In this document: positions 1-8,492 of the stretch, piece after piece | How positions within the stretch are numbered: the stretch's first letter is position 1 | Layout: every line of letters begins with the position of its first letter | DNA from: Candidatus Epulonipiscium sp. | Lineage (GTDB): Bacteria > Bacillota > Clostridia > Lachnospirales > Defluviitaleaceae | Direction of reading: 5' to 3' | Length of the DNA stretch: 42,806 bases | Assembly: GCA_012518815.1 (NCBI GenBank) | Contig: JAAYRK010000073.1 | Location: 1-42,806, forward strand | Program-made: the position numbers and the translations under genes | Notes under the pieces: generated by a model | The model's database searches: none | The model's input: the letters and a program-made list of their open reading frames with translations, nothing else | What the model was told of the DNA's origin: nothing

Positions 1-1289
1 AATACTGTTATATAAATTGTAGTTATAGTCACAATAATTTCTGTAAAAGTAAAGGATAGCCATACCCCTGTCATTTTCCAAATACTACTTAATAATAAAA
101 CCATGGGAACAATAATAATAAAGCCTCTTAAAATAGAAATTGTAAATGCATTTTTTGCTTGCTCCGTAGCAGTTAAAAACATAGTCATAACAATATTTAT
201 ACCAGCAAAGAAAAAGCCAATAAAATAGATTATAAGTCCGCTTTTACCGATTTGAGCTATTTCAATATTCCCGTCTTTATTGAAAATACTAATAATGCTT
301 TCAGCATTATAAACTACTCCAAAATATATTAAGATAGCCAGGCTAATGGAAGTAAACAAAGCATATTTAAGGGTCTTTTTAACTATTAGATCATTATTTA
401 AGCCATGACCTTCACTTATAATTGGCTGTATTCCTTGAGCAAGTCCTGTAAATATGGCAATAGCTACAAGGGCTATATTAGCAACGATTCCATAAGAAGC
501 AAGGCCTAAGTTACCCTCAAGCCTTAAAATAACTAAATTAAAGGTTATGAGTACAACAGCTGATGAAATTTCATTTACTAACGCTGATAAACCTAAAGAA
601 GTTATATCCCTAAGATAAGATAGCTTAATTTTGTATCTAATATATTTAAAGTTATTATCTTTTCTAATAAAATGAATAGCTAATACACCCATGCTTATTA
701 TTGGGGCTAAGCATGTTGCGAAGGCAGCTCCAAACATTCCCATACCAAGTGGAAACATAAAGATATAGTCTAAGAAGATATTAGAAAAACTGCCAGTTAA
801 CATTGCAACCATCGTCAACTTAGGATTATTATCATTACGGACAAAAGAAATCAAAACATTATTCATTATAATAAATGGTGAAAAACAAAGAATTGTTTTT
901 AAATATGTTTCAGTCATTGGTAAAGTATTATTATCAGCTCCAAAAACTATAGCTAAAGAACTAGAAAAAAATAGTCCGATTACTGCAAAAACAATTCCTA
1001 TTAATAAAGCTGTCTTTACACAAATACTATATACTCTGTTAGCTTCTAAATCTTCATTTTTTGTTTTTAATATACTATATCTTGTTGAACCGCCTATTCC
1101 AAGCATTAGACCAACACCGTAGACAATACTATAAATTGGAATTGAAAGATTTAGAGCTGCAAGACCTCTAGCACCTAATGATTTTGAAATAAAAAAAGTG
1201 TCTGCTAATATATAACAAGAAATACTCACCATTCCTAATATATTTAAACTTACATATTTTAAAAACCTATTTAAAATTGATTTTTCCAT
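1..1289 (-). CDS. MATE family efflux transporter (3' end outside window)
   Basis: A multi-pass membrane protein read from ATG at 1289, preceded by AGGAGGAAAAT, and still open at the left edge. About 429 residues are visible, so only some 20 of the usual about 450 are missing. The start reads MEKSILNRFLKYVSLNILG and is followed by repeated hydrophobic segments with glycine-rich turns typical of the MATE/NorM fold (for example LGARGLAALNLSIPIYSIVYG). The family exports cationic drugs or metabolites in exchange for Na+ or H+ across the inner membrane; the substrate cannot be read from sequence. The family call is firm; whether the C-terminus is intact cannot be seen. Confidence 0.88.
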   Translation of the reverse strand, partial: MEKSILNRFLKYVSLNILGMVSISCYILADTFFISKSLGARGLAALNLSIPIYSIVYGVGLMLGIGGSTRYSILKTKNEDLEANRVYSICVKTALLIGIVFAVIGLFFSSSLAIVFGADNNTLPMTETYLKTILCFSPFIIMNNVLISFVRNDNNPKLTMVAMLTGSFSNIFLDYIFMFPLGMGMFGAAFATCLAPIISMGVLAIHFIRKDNNFKYIRYKIKLSYLRDITSLGLSALVNEISSAVVLITFNLVILRLEGNLGLASYGIVANIALVAIAIFTGLAQGIQPIISEGHGLNNDLIVKKTLKYALFTSISLAILIYFGVVYNAESIISIFNKDGNIEIAQIGKSGLIIYFIGFFFAGINIVMTMFLTATEQAKNAFTISILRGFIIIVPMVLLLSSIWKMTGVWLSFTFTEIIVTITTIYITV

Positions 1290-1378
1290 ATTTTCCTCCT
1301 AAAATAATCAAGACAAAAAGTATCTAGTATCTATCTAAAATTTTCTTATATAAATATTTTATAGTTGTTATCTTATGT

Positions 1379-2077
1379 TTAATCGTTAGTTAAATCTCCA
1401 TTTCCACTTATTGGTATTGTTTCTCCTAGATATGTTGGTTCTGGTTGAAAAATTACAAAGAAAAAGTCTTTCACCCTCGCAATAGCTTCTCGAATTTCTC
1501 TGTATTTTTGACCATAATAAACCCTACGGTCTGAAGGAACTCCATAAGCTTCAATGCCTAACTTGTCTGCAATATATAATGCACGATACAAATGATATTC
1601 TTGTGTAACTATAATTATTTTTTTAGCTTCAAAAATATCTCTTGCACGATATAAACTTTCATATGTTGAAAATCCAGCATGGTCCATAAAAACATGTTCT
1701 GAAGGTATTCCTCTATCTGTTGCAAATTTTTTCATTACATTTACTTCATCATAATCTTTTCTGCCATGGTCACCACTCATAAGCAATCTATCAGATATCT
1801 CATACTCATATAGCTCAATTCCTTGTATTAATCTGTCTTCAAGCATATTTGAAGGCCTGTCATTTCTTACCCCTGCTCCAAGAACTAATATACAGTCTGT
1901 ATTAAAATCAAAATCATCTGATGAATAATAAATTCTCTTTTTAACAGATGTTTTCATATAAAAATTAATCAATAATACAATAATCGCAAATATGATTACA
2001 AAAATTAGGGCAAATTTAAAAAGCTTTTGTATCCATAATAATAACTTGCTTATTACTGACATACTTTTTATCCTCAT
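1379..2077 (-). CDS. SanA/YdcF-like DUF218 membrane-anchored protein
   Basis: 232 residues. One N-terminal membrane segment (about residues 12-40) is followed by an extracytoplasmic DUF218 domain. Family marks are the LVLGAGV strand with the downstream NMLEDRL helix, LLMSGDHG, and IVTQEYHLYRALYIA near residue 155. E. coli SanA of this family affects envelope barrier function and YdcF binds SAM; the enzymatic role of the family is not settled. ATG at 2077 has AGGAGAG at good spacing. The gene stands alone, back to back with the plus-strand gene at 2367. The family is clear, the function unknown. Confidence 0.85.
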   Translation of the reverse strand: MRIKSMSVISKLLLWIQKLFKFALIFVIIFAIIVLLINFYMKTSVKKRIYYSSDDFDFNTDCILVLGAGVRNDRPSNMLEDRLIQGIELYEYEISDRLLMSGDHGRKDYDEVNVMKKFATDRGIPSEHVFMDHAGFSTYESLYRARDIFEAKKIIIVTQEYHLYRALYIADKLGIEAYGVPSDRRVYYGQKYREIREAIARVKDFFFVIFQPEPTYLGETIPISGNGDLTND

Positions 2078-2366
2078 TGTAACTCTCCTATTTCTACTAT
2101 TTTTTATAAATCAATAATTTAGCTTATCTATTATATTAATTAAAAGAGATTAAATTTCAATCCTTTACAAATTAAATTATGTTAAATGTTTTTAAATAAT
2201 ATTATACGTAACATTTTGACATATTGCATCGAATTTAAAAAACAATAATTTATTTGTTATATAGTTTTAAGATTAAATGTCATAAAAAATTTCTCCAATT
2301 ATTTATCAATATTTTAATACCTAATTCATAAGATAATAATAAGCCATATTATCCGGAGGAATGCTT

Positions 2367-3089
2367 ATGTTTATAAATCCTTATAATAAGCAACAAAATC
2401 CCCATATCGTTGCTTCTGCTCGGGGAGATGTGACTGGAGACGGCATAAAAGATTATATTTATCTTACAGGAATTAGAAAAGAAGATAGCCCTTTTATTCA
2501 AAATATTACTCTGCTTATTAAAGATGGAAGAACAGGTTCTATTGTTTCAGTTCCCCTTAAAACAAATGCAGGTTATAACCCTACTATTTTTCTTGGAGAT
2601 TTTACTGGAAATAGAATTAATGATATTTTAATTGCTATTACATCAGGTGGAAGCGGAGGAATTACCTACTATTATATTTACTCTGCTCTTAATAATGTTC
2701 CTAAATTATTATTTGATTATGAAGCTTTTAACCAAAGATATAATTATAACGTAATATATAGGAATAATTATAAGGTAGAAGTCATTAATACTACAAGAAA
2801 AACTAGATTTATAATTGACATATCATATAGAGAAAAAGATTACTTAAATGAAATATATAATGAAGATGGCAGTTTAAAATCACCCATAGAAGGATTTGTT
2901 AATCCTTTAAGTGGTCTTTATCCTATTGACTTTGATTCAAACGGAGTCTATGAACTTCTAGGATACCAGAGAATTTCAGGAAGATATGCAGCTGATGCCC
3001 TAGGATATCTCCAAACATCTTTAGAATGGGATAAAAATAGATTTTCTATAAGGGAACAATATGTAAGTATTTATGGTTCAAAATATTAA
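2367..3089 (+). CDS. FG-GAP/VCBS-like repeat protein, function unknown
   Basis: 240 residues, no signal peptide. Two FG-GAP/VCBS-like calcium-loop motifs are visible: GDVTGDGIKDYIYL near residue 20 and GDFTGNRINDILIAI near residue 80. A third weaker one, PIDFDSNGVYELLGY, lies near residue 190. This pattern fits a small beta-propeller-like protein. An ATG at 2361 touches the GGAGGA ribosome site, so the ATG at 2367, six bases after it, is the likely start. The gene ends at a strong bidirectional terminator. Similar single-copy proteins occur in spore-forming Firmicutes, but nothing here shows a role. Confidence 0.65.
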   Translation: MFINPYNKQQNPHIVASARGDVTGDGIKDYIYLTGIRKEDSPFIQNITLLIKDGRTGSIVSVPLKTNAGYNPTIFLGDFTGNRINDILIAITSGGSGGITYYYIYSALNNVPKLLFDYEAFNQRYNYNVIYRNNYKVEVINTTRKTRFIIDISYREKDYLNEIYNEDGSLKSPIEGFVNPLSGLYPIDFDSNGVYELLGYQRISGRYAADALGYLQTSLEWDKNRFSIREQYVSIYGSKY

Positions 3090-3112
3090 TATAAACAACT
3101 TAAAATAAAATA

Positions 3113-3138
3113 CCCGGACTCTTTTTTAAGAGTGCGGG
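3113..3138. terminator. Bidirectional terminator between convergent genes
   Basis: Arms of 11 bases (3113-3123 and 3128-3138) with one mismatch and a T-rich loop sit between the convergent genes ending at 3089 (+) and 3153 (-). T-rich stretches lie on both sides. Confidence 0.85.
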
Positions 3139-3152
3139 CATTTATTTATTTC

Positions 3153-3386
3153 TTAATCAAATGTAGGTAAGTTATCTAAATTATCTTCTAATTCCCCATT
3201 AGGATTACTCCTTAAGTATTCCCGACCATTTTTAGCTTTTCCTACATTAACACCTTCAATTAAATCATCTTTTGCCATTATAATTGCATCATCAATAGGA
3301 TAAACCTTTCCATCATTTAGCATTACATCTGTAATATCCCCTTCAGAATTCTTCTTTACCTTTGTAATTTTGGACTTGTGGCTCAT
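3153..3386 (-). CDS. DUF3892 domain protein
   Basis: 77 residues that match the whole DUF3892 family pattern: an N-terminal ITKVKKNSEGDITDVMLNDG stretch, then IIMAKDDLIEGVNVGKAKNGREYLRS. It is a soluble, charged protein common in Clostridia and Bacilli with no assigned function. ATG at 3386 is preceded by AGGAGGTTTTTT. The gene is monocistronic and shares its terminator with the converging plus-strand gene. Confidence 0.85.
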   Translation of the reverse strand: MSHKSKITKVKKNSEGDITDVMLNDGKVYPIDDAIIMAKDDLIEGVNVGKAKNGREYLRSNPNGELEDNLDNLPTFD

Positions 3387-3596
3387 AAAAAACCTCCTTT
3401 GTTTAATCTTTGGATTTGCTAATACTAGTTATTTAATCCTATTGTTTCCAAATAGCATAAAAATATTCTTTTACTTTTATAATTTAAAAATACTATTTCA
3501 TTAAAACTTAGACTTATTATAGAAATACACCTTTGTCACATTTTCCTCTTCTCAAAATATTATATACTGAATACTATTTATAAAGGAGGATTGTAA

Positions 3597-4493
3597 ATGC
3601 TATCTAAACAAGAATATATAAGACTTTCTATAGAAAATAATTTATTCTTTCAAAGAATTATGAAAGAACATTTATTTTTTATTGAAACCAATTTACAAGC
3701 AGTTGAAACTCCATATATATCAGAAGCTAGTATGCTAAAAAGAAATTTTGAACAACTTCTTGCTGAAACAGTCTTTTATGCAAAATGGCTTGTATCAGAA
3801 AATGCAATTAAATCCAATGAATTTGTTACTCCTTATACCTTAAGAGCTGAAGAAATAAGTTCAAAACTAACAGGTGCATCTATTAATATGGAGATTACAA
3901 AGGCTGAATTAACATTAGTTAATGTTCCTACCCGTTATTCTCAAGCTTGGTTTGAACAAATTGTTGATGACTTAAATAAAAGATCCAATACTTTAGTTAA
4001 ACACGTAATTGACTTTCAAAACAAATTGTTGGATTTACTTTCAAAATGTAAAATTTTTATGACAATCTATAACGAAATGTTAGAACACCTTACCCATGAA
4101 GCTCAATATTATCAAAATTTGTTAGAAACCCTTCAAAATAGAAGCCTTCCCAAAAAACAATTGTGCAAAGAACTTAATTTTTGGAATCATACAATGGAAG
4201 AACATGCACAGTTTATTGATGGAATGTTAGATCCTACTGAAAAAAGTCTTAAGGAAACAGCTGAAATAACAGCTAAGGAATTTGAAAAACTAGTTAAAAT
4301 GTGCATTAACACAGCTGAAAAAGAAATTGTTGATATGAGCTTTAAAGCTGCAACACAAATTAGAGATTTTAAAAGAGCAGCTACAGAAGAATTGCTATCT
4401 TGTAAAATAAAATCAATTATTCCTCCCTTACTAGCAGACCATGTGTTGCGAGAAGCTAATCATTATATAAGACTTTTAAATATGATGAAATAA
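3597..4493 (+). CDS. DUF2935 four-helix-bundle protein
   Basis: 298 residues, all predicted helical, with the DUF2935 pattern of Glu/His-rich helices: MKEHLFFIETNL near residue 21, EMLEHLTHEAQYYQNLLE near 160, FWNHTMEEHAQFIDGMLDPTE near 195 and a final DHVLREANHYIRLL. The repeated E-x-x-H placements resemble ferritin- or hemerythrin-like metal sites and suggest two tandem bundles. The family is found in spore-forming Firmicutes; metal binding here is inference. Start at 3597 follows AAAGGAGGATTGTAA. No membrane segment or signal peptide. Confidence 0.82.
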   Translation: MLSKQEYIRLSIENNLFFQRIMKEHLFFIETNLQAVETPYISEASMLKRNFEQLLAETVFYAKWLVSENAIKSNEFVTPYTLRAEEISSKLTGASINMEITKAELTLVNVPTRYSQAWFEQIVDDLNKRSNTLVKHVIDFQNKLLDLLSKCKIFMTIYNEMLEHLTHEAQYYQNLLETLQNRSLPKKQLCKELNFWNHTMEEHAQFIDGMLDPTEKSLKETAEITAKEFEKLVKMCINTAEKEIVDMSFKAATQIRDFKRAATEELLSCKIKSIIPPLLADHVLREANHYIRLLNMMK

Positions 4494-4605
4494 CAAAATC
4501 TATTTTCCTCCTATTTTTTTAACATTTCAATATATCCTTTATATATTTGCAATGGCTTTTATTGAAGTTTATAATATAATCATAATTATATTTAGGAGGG
4601 ATACC

Positions 4606-4794
4606 ATGACTTGTAATAACAATGTCAATTGTACATGCACTTATACTTATTGTTCAAGACACGGGAAATGCTGTGAATGTATTGCTTATCATAGAAAAAA
4701 TAATGAAGCTCCTGGCTGTTTGTTTTCCAAAGATGGAGAAAAAACCTTTAACCGTTCAATAGAAAATCTTTATAATGATTATAAAAACCGATAA
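4606..4794 (+). CDS. Cys-rich DUF6485 small protein
   Basis: 62 residues from ATG 4606, with AGGAGGGATACC just before it; an upstream in-frame ATG at 4552 has no ribosome site. The N-terminal half holds eight cysteines (CNNNVNCTC, YCSRHGKCCEC, then APGC), the pattern of DUF6485, and probably binds zinc or another metal. The rest is a short charged helix. Function unknown. The gene is followed at once by a hairpin terminator. Confidence 0.8.
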   Translation: MTCNNNVNCTCTYTYCSRHGKCCECIAYHRKNNEAPGCLFSKDGEKTFNRSIENLYNDYKNR

Positions 4795-4798
4795 AAAA

Positions 4799-4834
4799 AC
4801 TAGCGTCGGTACAATACTAAGTACTGACACTAGT
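4799..4834. terminator. Bidirectional terminator
   Basis: 14-base arms (4799-4812 and 4821-4834) pair with one mismatch or wobble, with an A run before and TTTTTT after. It serves the plus-strand DUF6485 gene and the converging sigma/anti-sigma operon. Confidence 0.85.
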
Positions 4835-4864
4835 TTTTTATGCTATTTTACTAAACTTAATCTT

Positions 4865-5755
4865 TTAATTAAAAAAACCGTCTTTTACAATGTCTTTAAT
4901 GACTTCTTTTTCAATTTCAAATTCTTGCACTCCCATAAAACCTGGAGCAACTTCATATTCATCAAATATGATTACTAATTTTCCTTCCTCATTAATATAA
5001 AATGTCGTATCATCATTTATACTATTAAAATCCCAATCTGGAACTTCACTATCTAACCAATAAGTAATATTTTCGTCTTCTTCCATCCTCTTTTTCATTT
5101 GCTCTTTAATGTTATCAGATACAATTCTTTTAAAATCAGAATTACTATCAAAAATATCTTTAAGTATAATTATTTCTCCTGTCTGCTTATCTAGGTGAAA
5201 TATTTTAACCTTTTCATTTCCTCCGGCCATAATGATTAACTCATTAAAACGAATGGAAAATAATCTTTCATTATTAGTAATGACTTCATATTCTAAGTTT
5301 ACACTTTGCAAAGCTTCTCCACCTGAAGCTTCTACATCTTCTTTATATCTTGAAATTAATGTTTCAGTATATTTTTCAATAGATTGATTTATATTTTGGG
5401 TGCTTTCTTCTAAAATTTGTCCTTTTTCATCTTTTACACTTATTTCTGGAATATTAATATTTGCTTGCATATTATTGTCTTTACTTTCATAATTGCGAAA
5501 GGTCACAACTTCAATCACTACACCAAGAACAGGAAGTCTTGAAAGTCCATAGGCTATATTAGGACTAAGATTTACAAGGATTGTAATGACAAGTATTACT
5601 GTTGCAAAAGTGCTAGCAACATTAGTTAAAATTGTAATCCTTCTTTCCTTATGTTTTGCTTTTTTTATTGTTTCTTCGATAATTTCTAAGGTGTTTTCTG
5701 GAACTTCAATGTTTTCATACTTTCTTTTTAAATCATTTAAATTATTCATCTCCAT
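4865..5755 (-). CDS. rsiV: RsiV-like anti-sigma factor (DUF3298)
   Basis: 296 residues: a cytoplasmic N-terminus of about 40 residues, one membrane segment (about 41-63, TNVASTFATVILVITILVNL) and a large outer domain. The C-terminal part, with FDEYEVAPGFMGVQEFEI, is the DUF3298 domain of RsiV. In Bacillus subtilis RsiV holds SigV inactive, binds lysozyme and is then cleaved. Here the gene overlaps the sigma factor gene upstream by 14 bp, so the two are translationally coupled. Lysozyme sensing is inferred from the family. No O-acetylase or deacetylase target gene lies next to it. Confidence 0.82.
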   Translation of the reverse strand: MEMNNLNDLKRKYENIEVPENTLEIIEETIKKAKHKERRITILTNVASTFATVILVITILVNLSPNIAYGLSRLPVLGVVIEVVTFRNYESKDNNMQANINIPEISVKDEKGQILEESTQNINQSIEKYTETLISRYKEDVEASGGEALQSVNLEYEVITNNERLFSIRFNELIIMAGGNEKVKIFHLDKQTGEIIILKDIFDSNSDFKRIVSDNIKEQMKKRMEEDENITYWLDSEVPDWDFNSINDDTTFYINEEGKLVIIFDEYEVAPGFMGVQEFEIEKEVIKDIVKDGFFN

Positions 5756-6233
5756 AACCTCCCTTTTCTATATCTACTCTTAATTTTTTTAATGCCCGAT
5801 AAAGAATTGATTTTACTGTATTTGCGTTTTCTTGAAGAATTTCAGCTACATCATTGATTTTCATATCTTCAAAAAATCTAAGAACAATTACAAGCCGTTC
5901 TTTATCGTTTAAATTATGTAAGGAATCTATAAGATCCAAATCCTTATTTTTATCTTCAATTGCTTCTTGGATGATCTCGTCTGACAGGCTTTCTCTCGTT
6001 TTGTTATGGAGTATGTCTAAAGATGTGTTGATTACAATCCTATAAAGCCAAGACCTTATATAATCAATCTGCTTAACTTTTGATGCACTTCTAATGGCTT
6101 TATAAACACTTTCTTGTACCACATCTAATGCATCTGCTTCATTTTTAACATAAGAATAAGCTAACCGATACATTGATTTATAGGATTTTAAGATCTCTTT
6201 TTCAACATACTCTTTCTTCTGCTTTGAATTCAT
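5742..6233 (-). CDS. sigV: ECF sigma factor, SigV-like
   Basis: 163 residues with sigma region 2 (YRLAYSYVKNEADALDVVQE, about 22-41) and region 4 (LNDKERLVIVLRFFEDMKIN followed by the helix-turn-helix, about 108-152). It is of normal length for an ECF factor and lacks other domains. The partner anti-sigma gene overlaps downstream. ATG 6233 follows AAAGGAGGAAGCTA. An ECF-type promoter just upstream (6258-6284) suggests self-activation. Assignment to the SigV group rests on the RsiV-like partner. Confidence 0.85.
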   Translation of the reverse strand: MNSKQKKEYVEKEILKSYKSMYRLAYSYVKNEADALDVVQESVYKAIRSASKVKQIDYIRSWLYRIVINTSLDILHNKTRESLSDEIIQEAIEDKNKDLDLIDSLHNLNDKERLVIVLRFFEDMKINDVAEILQENANTVKSILYRALKKLRVDIEKGGYGDE

Positions 6234-6257
6234 TAGCTTCCTCCTTTCTATCCATAA

Positions 6258-6284
6258 GACCGGCTAGCAAGTTAAAAAGTTTCA
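6258..6284 (-). promoter_or_regulatory. ECF-type autoregulatory promoter
   Basis: On the minus strand TGAAAC (6279-6284) is followed after 16 bases by CGGTC (6258-6262). The AAC -35 motif and a CGTC-like -10 are the hallmarks of ECF promoters. It lies 25 bases before the sigma factor start. Confidence 0.7.
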
Positions 6285-6687
6285 AAAAGCACCTTTAAAT
6301 TTAAATATATTATTATACTTATTATACAAAATGTTATTCACGTTTTTATTATATATCTTCTTCACAAATTAAAAATATCTAAATTTTGTAGATTACAGAA
6401 AGCTTTTTACTCTTTTGTCTTAGTAAGTTATAACTTTTCCAATGCTTATAGAGAATATTTTTTTATAACTAAAAAATTAAACACCCCTTATTTAACAAAT
6501 AAGAGGTGTTTATTTAAATAATATAAATAATTAATTAATATATTACTGTTTTAAAAAGCTTTTCTTCAGTGAGAAATATTTACAACTTTATGATGTATCC
6601 CTTAGTTTAATTTAAATCGATAGTTTAAATGAAAAACAGATACTTTTTCACTTATATATGTATATCCCTCTATTTTAATAGATCTTC
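6285..6687. other. Non-coding AT-rich interval
   Basis: Apart from the hairpin at 6479-6511 I see no ribosome site with a plausible reading frame here. It is the upstream flank of the sigma operon and the downstream flank of the acidic-tail gene. Confidence 0.6.
6479..6511 (-). terminator. Hairpin terminator
   Basis: 15-base arms (6479-6493 and 6497-6511) with one mismatch and a 3-base loop. On the minus strand a T-rich run follows. It is about 180 bases past the stop of the gene at 6688-7350. Confidence 0.75.
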
Positions 6688-7350
6688 TTATTCAGCATCA
6701 GAAATTTCTTCTGCTTCCACATCAGCGTCTTCTACTTCTGCATCAACATCTTCTGCTTCTGCATCAACGTCTTCTGCTTCTGCATCAACATCTTCTGCTT
6801 CTGCATCAACATCTTCCGCTTCTGCATCAACATCTTCTACTTCTGCATCAACGTCTTCTGCTTCTGCATCAACATCTTCTACTTCTGTATCAACATCTTC
6901 ATCTTCAGCTGGAACAGATAAATCTACATTGATAGTTATTGTTTTAGTTGCTCCATCCCACTCTGGAGAAACTCCAAAAGCTTCTGAAATGAATCTTAAA
7001 GGAACTAAAGTTCTTCCATCAACAGCTTTTGGTGCAGCAAGTAATTCTACTTCTTCATCACCTATTTTGGCAATTTTATTATTTAATTGTAGCCATATTA
7101 CTACATCATCTTTTGCAGCAGTAATTGTTTGATTTGTTCCATCCCACTCTGGAGAAACTCCAAAAGCTTCAAATACATGTCTTAAAGGAACTAGAGTTGT
7201 ATCATTTTCTACAACAGGTGCTACATCAAGTTTTAACTCCTCACCATTAAAAATAATCTTAATGTCTTGTCCAGCAAAAACTGTTGAAACTAAAAATAAG
7301 GTACTGATAATTAAAGCTAGTATAGTTCTTTTTGTGTACTTTTGAAACAT
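6688..7350 (-). CDS. Secreted copper amine oxidase N-domain protein with acidic repeat tail
   Basis: 220 residues. A signal peptide (about 1-26, ending STVFAG) is followed by the copper amine oxidase N-terminal-like fold (PF07833): two units each with LVPLR(H/F)xxEAFGVSPEWDG, near residues 53 and 115. Despite its name this domain is a general surface module in Clostridia and carries no oxidase activity. From about residue 150 the protein is almost only Asp, Glu, Val and Ala, built from EDVDAE units, and it ends without an anchor. The tail probably binds cations or stays disordered. ATG 7350 follows AAGGAGGAATTTAA. Confidence 0.8.
   Translation of the reverse strand: MFQKYTKRTILALIISTLFLVSTVFAGQDIKIIFNGEELKLDVAPVVENDTTLVPLRHVFEAFGVSPEWDGTNQTITAAKDDVVIWLQLNNKIAKIGDEEVELLAAPKAVDGRTLVPLRFISEAFGVSPEWDGATKTITINVDLSVPAEDEDVDTEVEDVDAEAEDVDAEVEDVDAEAEDVDAEAEDVDAEAEDVDAEAEDVDAEVEDADVEAEEISDAE
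6712..6905 (-). repeat. 18-bp coding tandem repeat (EDVDAE units)
   Basis: About ten 18-base units, each coding Glu-Asp-Val-Asp-Ala-Glu or a close variant, run back to back. Units differ by single bases (for example GCA/GTA for Ala/Val and ACA/ACG on the plus strand), so the array is old enough to have diverged or is under coding selection. Confidence 0.85.
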
Positions 7351-7418
7351 TTAAATTCCTCCTTATTATTTTATCAGTATGAATAATATCACATTAATTA
7401 ATAAAGTTCAATCATTTA

Positions 7419-8453
7419 TTAAAAACATCTTTTGTTTTTTTGCCTTAAACAAGCTTGTCCCTTGCCGCATTGATAACAAACTTCATTTTCAAGTACTTTA
7501 TCATTAAAGAAATCTCTGCAGTTTATTAATGTAGTTTCTGCAATATTATGTAAGGCTTCTTTAGTTAAAAAAGCCTGATGAGAAGTTACAATAACATTGG
7601 GCATAGATATAATTCTTGCTAGGATATCATCATGAATCACTACATAGGACATATCTTCATAGAAAAGTTCTGATTCTTCTTCATAAACATCCAGGCAAGC
7701 ACCACCAATTTTCTCGGACTTAAGTCCTTCTAATAATGCTTCACTATCTATCAAGGCACCTCTTGAAGTATTTATTATATATACGCCTTTTTTCATAATT
7801 TTTATTGCATCTTCATTAATCATATGAAAAGTATCCTTAGTCAAAGGACAATGTAATGATATTAAATCAGATTCCTTAAACAACTCTTCTAAGGAAACAT
7901 AATCAATATTTGAATTTTTTATAGGATAGGGATCATAAGCTATAACCTTCATTCCAAATCCTTTGCATATGTCTATAAATACTCTTCCTATCTTACCCGT
8001 TCCTATAACACCTATTGTTTTACCATGTAAATCAAAACCAGTTAATCCATTTAGGCTAAAATTAAAATCTCTGGTTCTTATATAAGCTTTATGTATCTTC
8101 CTATTTAAGGAAAGTAATAATGCCATTGCATGTTCTGCAACTGCATAAGGTGAATATTCTGGAACACGTACAACGTGTATCTTACCATAGGCAGCCTTAA
8201 AATCAATATTGTTATATCCTGCACACCTCATGGCAATGAGTCTTGTACCATTTTCATAAAGAATGTCTATTGTTTTTTTATCAATAGTATCATTTACAAA
8301 GGCTACAACAACTTCAAATTCTTTAGCCATAAAAGCAGTTTTGGGCCCAAGTTTAGGCTCAAAATATTCAATTTCAATATCATATTTCTCCTTTAAAGAA
8401 TCAAAATAAATCTTGTCATAAGGTTTCGTATCAAAAAAACATATCTTATTCAT
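7419..8453 (-). CDS. D-lactate dehydrogenase-type 2-hydroxyacid dehydrogenase
   Basis: 344 residues. The NAD site is GVIGTGKIG (about 150). The three family catalytic positions are present: Arg in INTSRGALID, Glu in LDVYEEE and His in TSHQAFLT. EHAMALLLSLNR is also typical of the LdhA subgroup, which reduces pyruvate to D-lactate with NADH. A TTG lies one base from AGGAGG, so the ATG at 8453, seven bases after it, is taken as start. The C-terminus is unusual: after the normal end it continues with CYQCGKGQACLRQKNKRCF, four cysteines. Related 2-oxoacid substrates are possible. Confidence 0.82.
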   Translation of the reverse strand: MNKICFFDTKPYDKIYFDSLKEKYDIEIEYFEPKLGPKTAFMAKEFEVVVAFVNDTIDKKTIDILYENGTRLIAMRCAGYNNIDFKAAYGKIHVVRVPEYSPYAVAEHAMALLLSLNRKIHKAYIRTRDFNFSLNGLTGFDLHGKTIGVIGTGKIGRVFIDICKGFGMKVIAYDPYPIKNSNIDYVSLEELFKESDLISLHCPLTKDTFHMINEDAIKIMKKGVYIINTSRGALIDSEALLEGLKSEKIGGACLDVYEEESELFYEDMSYVVIHDDILARIISMPNVIVTSHQAFLTKEALHNIAETTLINCRDFFNDKVLENEVCYQCGKGQACLRQKNKRCF

Positions 8454-8492
8454 ACTCAAGCCTCCTATCTAATATCTACATAATTATAATAA

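Noticed and set aside
6712-6905. CRISPR-like repeat array
   Set aside because: The 18-base units are contiguous, without spacers, and all in frame in a protein gene.
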